A DNA stretch of 64,000 bases from JAUWKC01 sp035527845. Its GTDB lineage: Bacteria > Planctomycetota > Phycisphaerae > Sedimentisphaerales > Anaerobacaceae. Below are positions 26,389-35,500 of the stretch, piece by piece. Location: positions 1-64,000 of the forward strand of contig DATKZT010000048.1 in the NCBI GenBank assembly GCA_035527845.1, given 5' to 3'. Positions within the stretch are counted from its first letter, which is position 1, and the number at the start of each line of letters is the position of its first letter. Made by a program: the position numbers and the translations under genes. The notes beneath the pieces are model-generated. The model saw only the letters and a program-made list of their open reading frames with translations, did not search any database and had not been told where the DNA came from.

Positions 26389-27918
26389 TTACCGGTTGAA
26401 CTGTTTGTGGTATGGGAAAGGCCGGTCCCAGTCGAGCCGGTATATCTCAATCGGGCCGTAATAAGGGTCGTAGAATTCATCCACTTTCTTGCCATATCTA
26501 TGGCACAAATGATCACGCAGGTTGCCAACATGAAAATCCGGCATCAACCGGGGCGGCCGCACAATTCCCTGAGGGGCGGTAGTTTTCCAGGCAGTCCTTA
26601 CCACGTAATCAAAACGATGCTTCGAAGCCCAATCGACAGCTTCTCCGAGTGTAATAGGTCTATTCTCGGAAATATACAGCCACGGACCATATTTGTACTT
26701 GTCATTACCAAACCAGAGCATCGGGTCGCCGTAGACGCGACTGTCGGGTTCAACCACCGAAGCTACACGGTTTATCACCTTGTAAACATCGGCTCCCCAG
26801 AAAAAATAGAACAAGACCGCAATGCCAGAAATACACGTTGACAAATAAACAATGAGCGCACACATGCCAACCGCCAAACGAGTTTTGTGCCAATTCTGCA
26901 AAATCACACTACTACCAGTAATAACTCGCCAGATCAATCGAACAATCAGCGCGCTGAAGAAAGGAACGATCGCAACAACGTATCGCGAAGTAGCACTTAC
27001 TGTGGTAAAGGGCATGAGAAATGCAAAAAGCACAATAATAGTAGCGATAATTTTGTCAGCGGTGGATGAACGATACCATGCCGCAATCCAGGAAACGAAC
27101 ATAACAACGGCAAGCGGCGCCCCTTTAGGCCACCGTAAAAAAGCCCTCCAGCGGACTATTTCTGAGTGTAGAAACGGTTTTGGCACCATGCTGGCTGCCA
27201 CCTGCTCAATGAAGCTAACCTGTGGATCCTGAACAGCCCAGAGAACGTAAATCACATACGGCAGAATAACCACACAAAATCCTATACCTGCCCATAGAAT
27301 CACTCGACCTATTGACCTGATTCGGCACCAAATAACTACCGCCAAGCTGATTGAAAAGACGATGACCAGGCCTGTGGGATGCGTCAGCGCAGACAAACCT
27401 GCGAGCACTCCTATAAAGAAAGCCGTCCGGCGTGAAACAGAATCAAGGTAAAGCACAATTAGCCACAAAAAGACCAGACCCAATGCCGTATAATAAATCT
27501 CAGGCCTGACACGTCTGCTGACCTCAAAAAACCAGGGGTTTATAACAGTGGCCAATCCGATCCACAAGGCCTGCTTTTCGCCAAACCACCGCCGCATCAC
27601 AGCGTACAGGCTGACAACAGCCAACAGACCAAAAATCAGTGAGGCAAGACGACTTGTTAAAACGCTGTAACCGGCCACCTTGTAGATTGCAGCGCAAACC
27701 AGGGGCAAAACGAGCCTGTTCTGCACTAAGTGAACGTTCATGCCGCCGAAACCTTCGATAAACGGATGTTTGAGACTCCCGGTATGGGCCAGGTTGTAGC
27801 CGAGTGCCGAATCCCATGCTTCATCAACATAGATGCGCGGAACCACGTTCAGACACGCCAGTCCGAGTATAGCTTGCAGGACGACGAGAACGAATATGTA
27901 TCCCTTCCGTCCGGGCAT
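26389..27918 (-). CDS. GT39/ArnT-like membrane glycosyltransferase
   Basis: About 509 residues from ATG 27918, chosen because GGGAG lies five bases ahead; an upstream start at 27987 would overlap the PTPS gene. It has the PMT/GT39 layout: a first membrane helix, then an extracytoplasmic loop with VPRIYVDEAWDSALG (the catalytic-type Asp-Glu), around ten more helices and a hydrophilic C-terminus (RFDYVVRTAWKT...). These enzymes move a sugar from polyprenyl phosphate onto a lipid, glycan or protein in the periplasm. It is the last gene after the prfB-pepA-folE-PTPS operon, 47 bases on, and may be read through from it. Acceptor unknown. Confidence 0.82.
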   Translation of the reverse strand: MPGRKGYIFVLVVLQAILGLACLNVVPRIYVDEAWDSALGYNLAHTGSLKHPFIEGFGGMNVHLVQNRLVLPLVCAAIYKVAGYSVLTSRLASLIFGLLAVVSLYAVMRRWFGEKQALWIGLATVINPWFFEVSRRVRPEIYYTALGLVFLWLIVLYLDSVSRRTAFFIGVLAGLSALTHPTGLVIVFSISLAVVIWCRIRSIGRVILWAGIGFCVVILPYVIYVLWAVQDPQVSFIEQVAASMVPKPFLHSEIVRWRAFLRWPKGAPLAVVMFVSWIAAWYRSSTADKIIATIIVLFAFLMPFTTVSATSRYVVAIVPFFSALIVRLIWRVITGSSVILQNWHKTRLAVGMCALIVYLSTCISGIAVLFYFFWGADVYKVINRVASVVEPDSRVYGDPMLWFGNDKYKYGPWLYISENRPITLGEAVDWASKHRFDYVVRTAWKTTAPQGIVRPPRLMPDFHVGNLRDHLCHRYGKKVDEFYDPYYGPIEIYRLDWDRPFPYHKQFNR

Positions 27919-27965
27919 TTTTTCTCCCTGCCAGGCTTTTTCACCAGGCAAAGTCAGGTTTGCGA

Positions 27966-28766
27966 TTACGCCAGGCAGTAACTGCAATACGTTTTGTCAG
28001 TTTCCCAAACAGTTACACAATGCAGGACAGCTTCACCGAACTTGCCGACAAGCTTCTCCCACGCCAGAGCCGCGATATTCTCAACAGTGGTGTTTATCTT
28101 ACTCAGCTCGACCACGTCAACATTGAGATTCTTATGGTCGACGAGCCTTATGAATTCTTCGTCCACGGTTCTCTCGAAATCACCGATGCGAAAACGCATG
28201 TCACTTTCGGGCATTATTACCGTGACCTCGACGACGTAATTATGGCCGTGACCCGCGGGATTCGCGCACTTGCCGAAAACCTGCTGATTACGCTCATCCG
28301 AAAAAGACTCGTTCCAAAGCCTGTGCATCGCCGCAAACTCGAATTTCTCACTAAAATATATCATCTTGTTATTCCCGTTGTCAAGCGTAATTTTTCGGAA
28401 AGGATTCAGTGCCAGCGTCAATTTACTCAGCCTGGAAGTACCGAATTTGTCCGCCAATTCCTCCCAGGCCGATTCCAGCAACTGTACTATTTCAGGGGAA
28501 CCGACATGCCTGGCTTGTCGATAATCTTCTCTTATGCGGGCGGCAAAGGTCGGCACGACAAATTCCCTGACCTTTTCATCGATATCCAATACGTTCACGA
28601 CAAAACCGGTTGTCTCTTCGACCCGGCCGGTCAGCTCCACGCCCAGTTCGAAGAATATGGACAGGCCTTCCCCGGGCGGTTTTGATGCATAGGAATTATA
28701 CCCCCGGCTTTCCTGGGCCAAAAACGGGTTGATAGAAAACCGCACGTGTCTTGCCAATTTGTGCAT
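27966..28766 (-). CDS. Two-domain 6-pyruvoyltetrahydropterin synthase-like protein
   Basis: 266 residues, about twice the usual PTPS/QueD length. The C-terminal half (about 136-266) is a complete domain: zinc ligands His148, His173 and His175, catalytic Cys167 in KCANPAGHGHNY and the DHKNLN motif (210-215). Cys-x5-HGH spacing matches the PTPS-II type rather than the Cys-x3-HGH of QueD. The N-terminal half (1-125) has the same pattern of strands (VRFSINPF, LSIFFELGVELTG, GFVVNVLDIDE) but no zinc histidines or catalytic Cys, so it is a decayed duplicate. It follows folE by 34 bases, so it should take dihydroneopterin triphosphate from FolE toward a biopterin- or preQ0-type product. Confidence 0.82.
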   Translation of the reverse strand: MHKLARHVRFSINPFLAQESRGYNSYASKPPGEGLSIFFELGVELTGRVEETTGFVVNVLDIDEKVREFVVPTFAARIREDYRQARHVGSPEIVQLLESAWEELADKFGTSRLSKLTLALNPFRKITLDNGNNKMIYFSEKFEFAAMHRLWNESFSDERNQQVFGKCANPAGHGHNYVVEVTVIMPESDMRFRIGDFERTVDEEFIRLVDHKNLNVDVVELSKINTTVENIAALAWEKLVGKFGEAVLHCVTVWETDKTYCSYCLA

Positions 28767-28800
28767 TGAAGACGTTCTTTACTTTATGCCCAATTGCTTC

Positions 28801-29376
28801 CTACTTGTGCATCAGACTCATTATTTCGCTTCGGCTCTTCGGGTCTCTCCTGAATATGCCGCGAAGCGACGATGTCACCATCACCGAGCCCGGCTTCTTG
28901 ATGCCGCGGATGGTCATGCAGCTATGTGAAGCCTCCAGCACTACGGCGACACCTCTGGGCTTTAGGCTCTCCATTATGAACTCAGCTATTTGGTCGGTCA
29001 GGCGCTCCTGCACCTGGAGCCGGCGGGCGAAACAATCAACCACACGCGCCAGCTTGCTTACCCCGAGGACCGAGCCGGCCGGCAAATAAGCCACGTGCGC
29101 CGTGCCGATAAAAGGCATCAAATGATGCTCGCAGATACTGAAGAAAGGTATGTCGCGCAGCAGAACGATCTCGTCATAGTTCTCGGTGAATACGCTCTTG
29201 AGATGCTGTTTGGGGTCTTCCTGCATCCCACCCAGGAGTTCCGCGTACATCTTGGCCACTCGCCGCGGCGTCTCCTTTATGCCTTCACGCTCAACGTCTT
29301 CACCAACCGCCGAAAGTATCTCCCTTACCGCCTTCTCGATTCTTGCCGTGTCGACCTTGGTGTGCTCCGACTTCAT
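28801..29376 (-). CDS. folE: GTP cyclohydrolase I
   Basis: 191 residues. Converts GTP to 7,8-dihydroneopterin triphosphate, the entry to folate and biopterin synthesis. KETPRRVAKMY, the zinc-binding SICEHHLMPFIGTAHVAYLP, GVSKLARVVDCFARRLQVQE and EASHSCMTIRGIKKPGSVMV are diagnostic, with Cys and His zinc ligands present. ATG 29376 has AGAGG about seven bases ahead; a GTG at 29391 overlapping the pepA stop (GTGA) is the other possible start. Cotranscribed with pepA upstream and the PTPS-like gene downstream. Confidence 0.96.
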   Translation of the reverse strand: MKSEHTKVDTARIEKAVREILSAVGEDVEREGIKETPRRVAKMYAELLGGMQEDPKQHLKSVFTENYDEIVLLRDIPFFSICEHHLMPFIGTAHVAYLPAGSVLGVSKLARVVDCFARRLQVQERLTDQIAEFIMESLKPRGVAVVLEASHSCMTIRGIKKPGSVMVTSSLRGIFRRDPKSRSEIMSLMHK

Positions 29377-29387
29377 GTCTTGCCTCT

Positions 29388-30917
29388 TCACTTCGCCAGA
29401 TTCATAAGATAGTTGGCTAACAAACGCACGCCGAAACCGGTTGACCCTTCAGCCACAAATTCGTTTGCTCTCTCATACAGTTCCACGCCGGCGATGTCCA
29501 GATGCGCCCACTTCTTCTCGTCCACGAACTGCCTCAGAAAAGCCGCGGCCGTACACGCCCCGCCGAACGGGCTGCCGATATTCTTCAGATCCGCTATTTT
29601 ACTTTTCATTTCCTCGGCGTACTCGTCGCCGCTGGGCATGGGCCAGACCTTCTCGCCGCTTTGGTCGGCCGCCCGCTGCAACTGCTTTAGGAGTTTGTCG
29701 TCATTGCCCATCAGCCCCGCCATGTACTTGCCCAGAGCCACCCGGCAGGCGCCCGTCAGGGTCGCTATATCGATTATCACATCGCAGTTCTGTTTGACGG
29801 CGTATGCAAGTGCATCACACAGTATCATTCTTCCTTCGGCGTCGGTATTTTGAACCTCAACGGTCTTGCCGCTGAAAGTCGTAATGATGTCACCCGGCCG
29901 GTAGCTGCTGCCGCTCGGCAAATTTTCCGCCGAGGGAATTATCCCCAGAATGTTTACCGGCAGGGCCAGCTCGGCCGCCGCCTTCATCGTCCCCAGGACG
30001 GTAATGCCGCCGGTCTTGTCCAGCTTCATCTCCTCCATCTTGTTCGCCGGCTTTATGCTTATGCCGCCCGAGTCAAACGTTATCGCCTTACCCACCAGTG
30101 CAACGGCGGCCTTGCTCTTGACCTTCCCTTTTGGCGTGTACTTCAAGACAATGAACCTTGGCTTGTTTTGCGAGCCGGAGCCAACCGCCAGCACACCCCC
30201 CATACCTTTGGCCGCCATTTGTCTCTCGTCGAAGACCGTGCAGCTCAGGCCCTTCGACCCTCGTGCCAATTTCTTTGCGGCGTCAGCCAGCACCGCCGGA
30301 CTTATGACGTTCGCAGGCCGATTCGCCATTGTACGCGCGTAGCTTTGCGCCCGCCCGATGATTATCCCCGCAGCCATCCCCTTGTTCAGGCTCCTTGTTC
30401 GCGCCGCGTCGGAATCGACCAATTCGACCTTGAGCGAGTCGCGTCGTCCGTTTTCATCCTTCGTGACAAACTCATCGTAGCGGTAGCTTCCGAAACAGAC
30501 GCCTTCGGCCATGGCCCGGCCCATCGCATCCAGGCCGAAGCGTCCCCCAAATGCACCGTGCAGCGCAAGGCTCAGGCGTTCGGCCTTTAGCCCCACCGAC
30601 CTATTGGCGGCCTGGGCCGCCGCCTGGCGAACAGCGTCCAGCGTCGCCTTTTTCTTTTCACCCAAGCCAACCAGCAGAATCCGTCCGGCGCCAATCTTGT
30701 CGTTCCCGTAAACAATCGCGCTGGTTCCGCTCTTGCCCTTGAAGTCGCCGAGCTTCATCACGCGCTCGATGGCGCCGTCGAGTTTGGCATCCAACTGACG
30801 CGCGATTCTATCAAGTCCCTTGGCGTCTGAAAAATGACCGACCGCCAACACATCCGTCTTACACCCGATGGGGTCAACCGTCCTTGTTCTTATTTCGACA
30901 TTGATAATCTGTTTCAT
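29388..30917 (-). CDS. pepA: Leucyl aminopeptidase (M17)
   Basis: 509 residues, cytosolic two-metal exopeptidase that removes N-terminal residues. The C-terminal catalytic domain is complete: VGKAITFDSGGISIKPANKM (metal-binding Lys and Asp), DKTGGI, and the signature NTDAEGRMIL, followed by IATLTGACRVALG. The N-terminal domain is the usual macro-like fold. Its ATG overlaps the prfB stop (ATGA) and its stop abuts the folE start, so it is inside a tight operon. E. coli PepA also binds DNA; nothing in the sequence speaks for or against this here. Confidence 0.96.
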   Translation of the reverse strand: MKQIINVEIRTRTVDPIGCKTDVLAVGHFSDAKGLDRIARQLDAKLDGAIERVMKLGDFKGKSGTSAIVYGNDKIGAGRILLVGLGEKKKATLDAVRQAAAQAANRSVGLKAERLSLALHGAFGGRFGLDAMGRAMAEGVCFGSYRYDEFVTKDENGRRDSLKVELVDSDAARTRSLNKGMAAGIIIGRAQSYARTMANRPANVISPAVLADAAKKLARGSKGLSCTVFDERQMAAKGMGGVLAVGSGSQNKPRFIVLKYTPKGKVKSKAAVALVGKAITFDSGGISIKPANKMEEMKLDKTGGITVLGTMKAAAELALPVNILGIIPSAENLPSGSSYRPGDIITTFSGKTVEVQNTDAEGRMILCDALAYAVKQNCDVIIDIATLTGACRVALGKYMAGLMGNDDKLLKQLQRAADQSGEKVWPMPSGDEYAEEMKSKIADLKNIGSPFGGACTAAAFLRQFVDEKKWAHLDIAGVELYERANEFVAEGSTGFGVRLLANYLMNLAK

Positions 30918-32051
30918 TTCTTTGCCGACCTTTGTCCTTTCCCTTTGCTGGTTCCCTTTGTCCTGTGCCGCAGATAGCTCTCGATGAATCCTTCGATTTC
31001 CCCGTTCAATACCGCATCCACGTTGCCCGTTTGAAAATCGGTGCGGTGGTCTTTGACCATCTGATAAGGCTGCAGCACATAGCTTCGTATCTGATTTCCC
31101 CAGGCGATTTCCCCCTTGTCACTGTATAGCTTAGCCAGCTCGGCGTCGCGCTTCTGCTGCTCCAGGATGTACAGCTTCGCCTGGAGCATCTTCATCGCCT
31201 GAGCGCGGTTCTTGTGCTGGCTTCTTTCGTTCTGGCACTGCACAACGACGCCGCTCGGCTCATGCAGGATTCGCACGGCTGAGCTTACCTTGTTGACATT
31301 CTGCCCGCCGGGCCCGCTCGAACGGTAAAAGTCAATCTTCAGGTCATCCTCATTGATTTTTATGTCGATGTCCTCGTCGAATTCGGGGATACAGTCCACC
31401 GCCGCGAAGCTCGTATGCCGGCGCTTCGCCGCATCGAAGGGACTAATCCTTACCAGCCGGTGCACGCCCATCTCGCACGAGAGCTTGCCGAAGGCAAACA
31501 GCCCGCTCACCCGCAGCGTCACCGAGCGGATGCCCGCCTCTTCACCGGGAGTTATCGCAAGCTCCTCGTATTTATATTTGTGCGTCTCGAAATACCGCGT
31601 GTACATCCGCAGCAGCATATTGACCCAGTCGCAGCTCTCGGTGCCGCCGGCGCCGGCGTGAATGCTGAAAAAGCACCCCTTGGAATCATTGGGCCCGCTC
31701 AGCAGCCCGGCTAATTCTATCTGTGCCAGCCGCAGTTGCAGTTGCTTCAAATCGTCCTCCAGCTGCACCAGCTCGTCCGGCTCGGATTCCAGCGCCATAT
31801 CGAAAAGCTCCTGCAGGTCTTTGACCTCCCGCCCGATCTCCTCGACCGGCTCGACCAGCGCTTTGAGCACGCTCAATTCGGATACGACGCCCCGCGCCGA
31901 CTCCTGGTTGTCCCAGAAACCCACGCCGCACATCTTGTCTTCGAGCGACTGCAGTTTGGTTTTCTTGCCGGCCAAGTCAAAGCCAGTCCCGGATTTTTTC
32001 AACCCGGGCCGACAAATCGACTATCGCCGATTTCAGTTCCATCGCTTCCAT
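30914..32051 (-). CDS. prfB: Peptide chain release factor 2, programmed +1 frameshift
   Basis: Recognises UGA and UAA stop codons and triggers peptide release. GGQ loop in SSGPGGQNVNKVSSA and the anticodon-like HRLVRISPFDA are present. The gene is split: 24 codons run from ATG 32051 (GAGGA eight bases ahead) to RDWL, then an in-frame TGA at 31977-31979. A +1 slip at CTT-TGA-C resumes at GAC (Asp, 31978-31976) with DLAGKKTKLQ and gives a product of about 378 residues. A start inside the second frame (32002) would lose the true N-terminus. The arrangement matches autoregulation of E. coli RF2. First gene of the prfB-pepA-folE-PTPS operon. Confidence 0.96.
31976..31982 (-). promoter_or_regulatory. 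prfB: prfB +1 programmed frameshift site
   Basis: Reads CTTTGAC on the minus strand, the conserved RF2 shift site: a CUU codon, the in-frame UGA stop and the C that weakens termination. The upstream purine-rich stimulator is weaker than in E. coli (CGGGAC three bases before CTT). Confidence 0.93.
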
Positions 32052-32124
32052 AGCACAATTCCTCAATATCTGCGATTGGCAACTTCGCCTTCGAATTCCG
32101 GTTGCAAATCAAACGTCCACCGGC

Positions 32125-32153
32125 GTTATAGCACAACGGCCCAGACTTTGCAA
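32125..32153 (-). promoter_or_regulatory. Sigma70-type promoter for prfB operon
   Basis: On the minus strand, TTGCAA (32153-32148), 17-base spacer, TATAAC (32130-32125). It sits about 75 bases ahead of the prfB ATG and diverges from the beta-helix gene promoter. Confidence 0.65.
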
Positions 32154-32412
32154 GCGTCCATTCGCCCGCCCTCTCGAATCGCATTTGCCTGAGCAACGGG
32201 CGCAAATCTCTGCTTCCCGTGAAAAATTTTCGGATTTTTTTGCATTCCGGCCTGCCCTTATTCGTCTTGGTTATAGGAACGAAGCGGCGAGACTATCTGG
32301 CGGGCCGACGCGGCGCCGCACCCGACCAAACGCCGAGAGCAAGAAAGCCCGTTCCTTTCGTAAAAAAGCGTGCTTAATTATCGAAATAAGACAGGCATTA
32401 TTCGGTTTTTTC

Positions 32413-32441
32413 TTGCCCTGCCCCGCGCTTTGGCTTATAAT
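32413..32441 (+). promoter_or_regulatory. Sigma70-type promoter for beta-helix gene
   Basis: TTGCCC (32413-32418), exactly 17 bases, then perfect TATAAT (32436-32441), 78 bases ahead of the ATG at 32520. The -10 box overlaps the left arm of an inverted repeat. Confidence 0.72.
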
Positions 32442-32463
32442 ATCGGACGATAGAGTCCGATAT
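32440..32463 (+). promoter_or_regulatory. Inverted repeat over -10 box and transcript start
   Basis: ATATCGGAC and GTCCGATAT form perfect 9-base arms around a GATAGA loop. The left arm covers the last two bases of the -10 box and the likely transcript start. It could be an operator or, in RNA, a 5' hairpin. Confidence 0.6.
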
Positions 32464-32519
32464 GGCCGGGTGGGACAAATCGGCAAAACAGGAAAAAGTA
32501 CAAGGGAGAATCGCGGAAA

Positions 32520-35500
32520 ATGAAAAAGGCGGTATTGTTTCTGACCTTCGTTTTGCTGGCGGTTCCCTGCGCGGGCGAAATTATCATCGTCGACGACGGC
32601 GGATACGGCGATTTCGACAATATCCAGGCGGCCATCGACGATTCCAACAACGGCGATGTCATCTACGTCCTGCCCGGCACATACACCGGCCCCGGAAACC
32701 GGGACGTCAATTTCGCAGGCAGGGCCGTCACCGTAACCGGCGTCGAGCCCCAAGACCCATACATTGTTGCTGCGACTGTCGTTGACTGCGAGGGCGCAGG
32801 CCGGGGCTTCTATTTCCGCAGCGGCGAAGATGCAAACTCGGTCTTGGCCGGTCTTACAATCACAAATGGCTATGCCTACGATGGGGCAGGAATCCGCTGC
32901 GACAACAGCAGCCCAACTATTACCAACTGCCTTATCACGGCGAACACAACTTACGGGGGCGGCGGCGGCATCTACTGCTATGAGGGCAGTCCGACGATCC
33001 AAGACTGCGTCTTGAGTAACAACACAGGCTGGTCAGGCGGCGGAATATGCTCCGACAACAGCAGCCCAACTATTACCAACTGCCTTATCACGGCGAACAC
33101 AAACTACGAGGGCGGAGGAGGAGGCATTTACTGCTATCAGGGCAGTCCAACCATCGAAGACTGCCTCATCAATAACAACACAGGCAGCGCTATGTGCTGC
33201 TCACAAAGCAATCCAACGATTACCAACTGCATCATCACAGGGAACACAGGTTCTTACGGCGGAGGCATCGACTGCTACAGCAGCAGCCCGACAATAGAAT
33301 ACTGCACCATCAGCAACAATACAGCCAGCAGGTCAGGCGGTGGAATCTACAGCGCAAACAGCCACCCCGTGATCAGCAATAGCCTCATGAGCTACAACGA
33401 GGCCTCGTTAGGGTCAGGCGGAGCCATTTACTGTCCGTCTGAAGAGGAGTACACCGGCAGCCTCAACATTGCAGACTGCATATTCATTGGCAATCAGGCT
33501 ATTGGTGCGGGTGGCGCTATACTTGGCGGCCTCTTCCCTGCCCGCATAACCGGCTGCACATTCATGTGGAACGTAGCCTCCGCTGATGGCGGCGCCCTTT
33601 GCGCCTGCGAAGGCCTTGTGAGCGATTGCGTATTCACGGCAAACTCAGCGGGGGCTGAAGGCGGCGCCGTGGACGATTGCCGGGCTGACATAATCAACTG
33701 TGTGTTCAACTGTAACTGGGCCGGCGGAGACGGCGGTGCGATGTATCATTTCTGGAGCCTCGATTCTCTCTACGTTACCAACTGCACCTTCAGCAGAAAT
33801 ACCTCCGAGGGCACGGGAGGTGCCATATACAGTGAATATGATGGTTACCTCAAGGTCACTAACTGCATTCTCTGGGGCAACACCGACCTCACCGGCACGG
33901 GCGGATCTGGTCAGATCGGGGGGGGGCCGCCCGACGTACAATACAGTTGTATTCAGGACGACGACCCGAATGACGCGAACATTCCCTTCGGGGGTGCGGA
34001 CAATAATAACATCGACGACAATCCGATGTTTGTGCGCGAACCCAACGATGGCGGAGACGGATGGGGGGATGACCCAGCAACGCCCGACGTCAACGAGGCC
34101 GATAACGACGATTTCGGTGATCTGCACCTGACAAGAGATTCGCCCTGCATCAATGCCGGCGACACATCGTTCTGGGCTGAGCCAAATCAGGTGGATATCG
34201 ATGGTCAGCCGCGGGTCATGGGTCTGGTCGTGGATATGGGGGCCTACGAGTTCCTCCAAAGAGTGTTGCTTGTGGTTAAACCAGGAGGAGGCGAAGTCTG
34301 GGCAAGCGGCAGCCTGCACGAAATTCTATGGCTAAGTCACGTGTACGAAGGGAATGTAGATATCCTCTTCAGCGTCGACGACGGTAATAACTGGCAGAGC
34401 GTCGAAGCCAACGCGCCCGATACCAGCAGTTACAGTTGGGAGCTGCCCGTAGAGGTGGATTCCAATCAGTGTGTGATTACGGTTGTGCCGAGCATCCCTG
34501 ATCCGAACGTTATCTGCATCGAAAGCGGCGTGTTTACGATTCATCCGGATAGTCCCGGCCCGCCAGTGGCTTCGAGGTGGAAATCGCTGGGCGGAGATTA
34601 TGACCACAGGGGCCTCAGCGAGAATTACGGGCCGGAATTGGGCTGTGTCAAATGGACGTTCGAGACAGGCGGTCCGATACCGGCCAGTATTACCATCGGC
34701 GCTTATGACAGGGTGCACGTTCCCTGCGAGGACGGCAGGGTATATACGTTGGATGCCAACGGGGCACTTCTGTGGAGTTACGATGCGAATTCCGCGGTGC
34801 TCAGCGCTGCAAGCGTCGGCCCGGACGGCACCATTTACGTGGGAACGGAATCCGGCAGGCTATATGCCATCGATATCGACGGGAATCTGCGATGGACGCA
34901 CGACGCCGATGGCTTTATCTACTCATCGCCGGCTGTGTCCCCGGATGGCAACACCATTTATGTCTGCTCGAGTGACGGCACGCTCGATGCACTCGGTCGG
35001 GACGGCAGCGAGCTGTGGACATTTCAGACGAAGGATACGACCGGGATCGGCAGCTCCATTTTCGCTTCGCCTGCCGTGGGGCCTGACGGAACTGTTTATG
35101 TCGCCGCCGTGCGCGACCCGAATCTCTACGCACTCGACCCAAACGGCAGCATCAAATGGGCCCGCAATTTCGAATATCTGATTAGCCCCGTAGTGCCGGA
35201 GGCAGGAACGTATTTCGGCTGGGCCCTTGCCTCGCCGGTCGTGGGGCCGGATGGAACGATATACCAGACGCTGCTTTACGACCCGAATCTGTACGCAATC
35301 GACCCCAACACTGGGGCTATCTTGTGGTCGGCGCAAATGGGCACATACAGGCCCTTTGGAGATTCGGGCGGCTGGTCTGAGCCAGCGGTGGGGCCCGACG
35401 GAACGATTTACGTCGGCTCGAGCGACGCCAATCTTCAGGCGGTTGACACTAACGGCGCTATCAAGTGGATAACACGGCTGGGCTGGACAACCGGCGTTAC

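Noticed and set aside
31977..31979. TGA as selenocysteine or as a disabling mutation in prfB
   Set aside because: The CTT-TGA-C context and position 25 are exactly those of the RF2 programmed frameshift, and the +1 frame continues with intact RF2 sequence.
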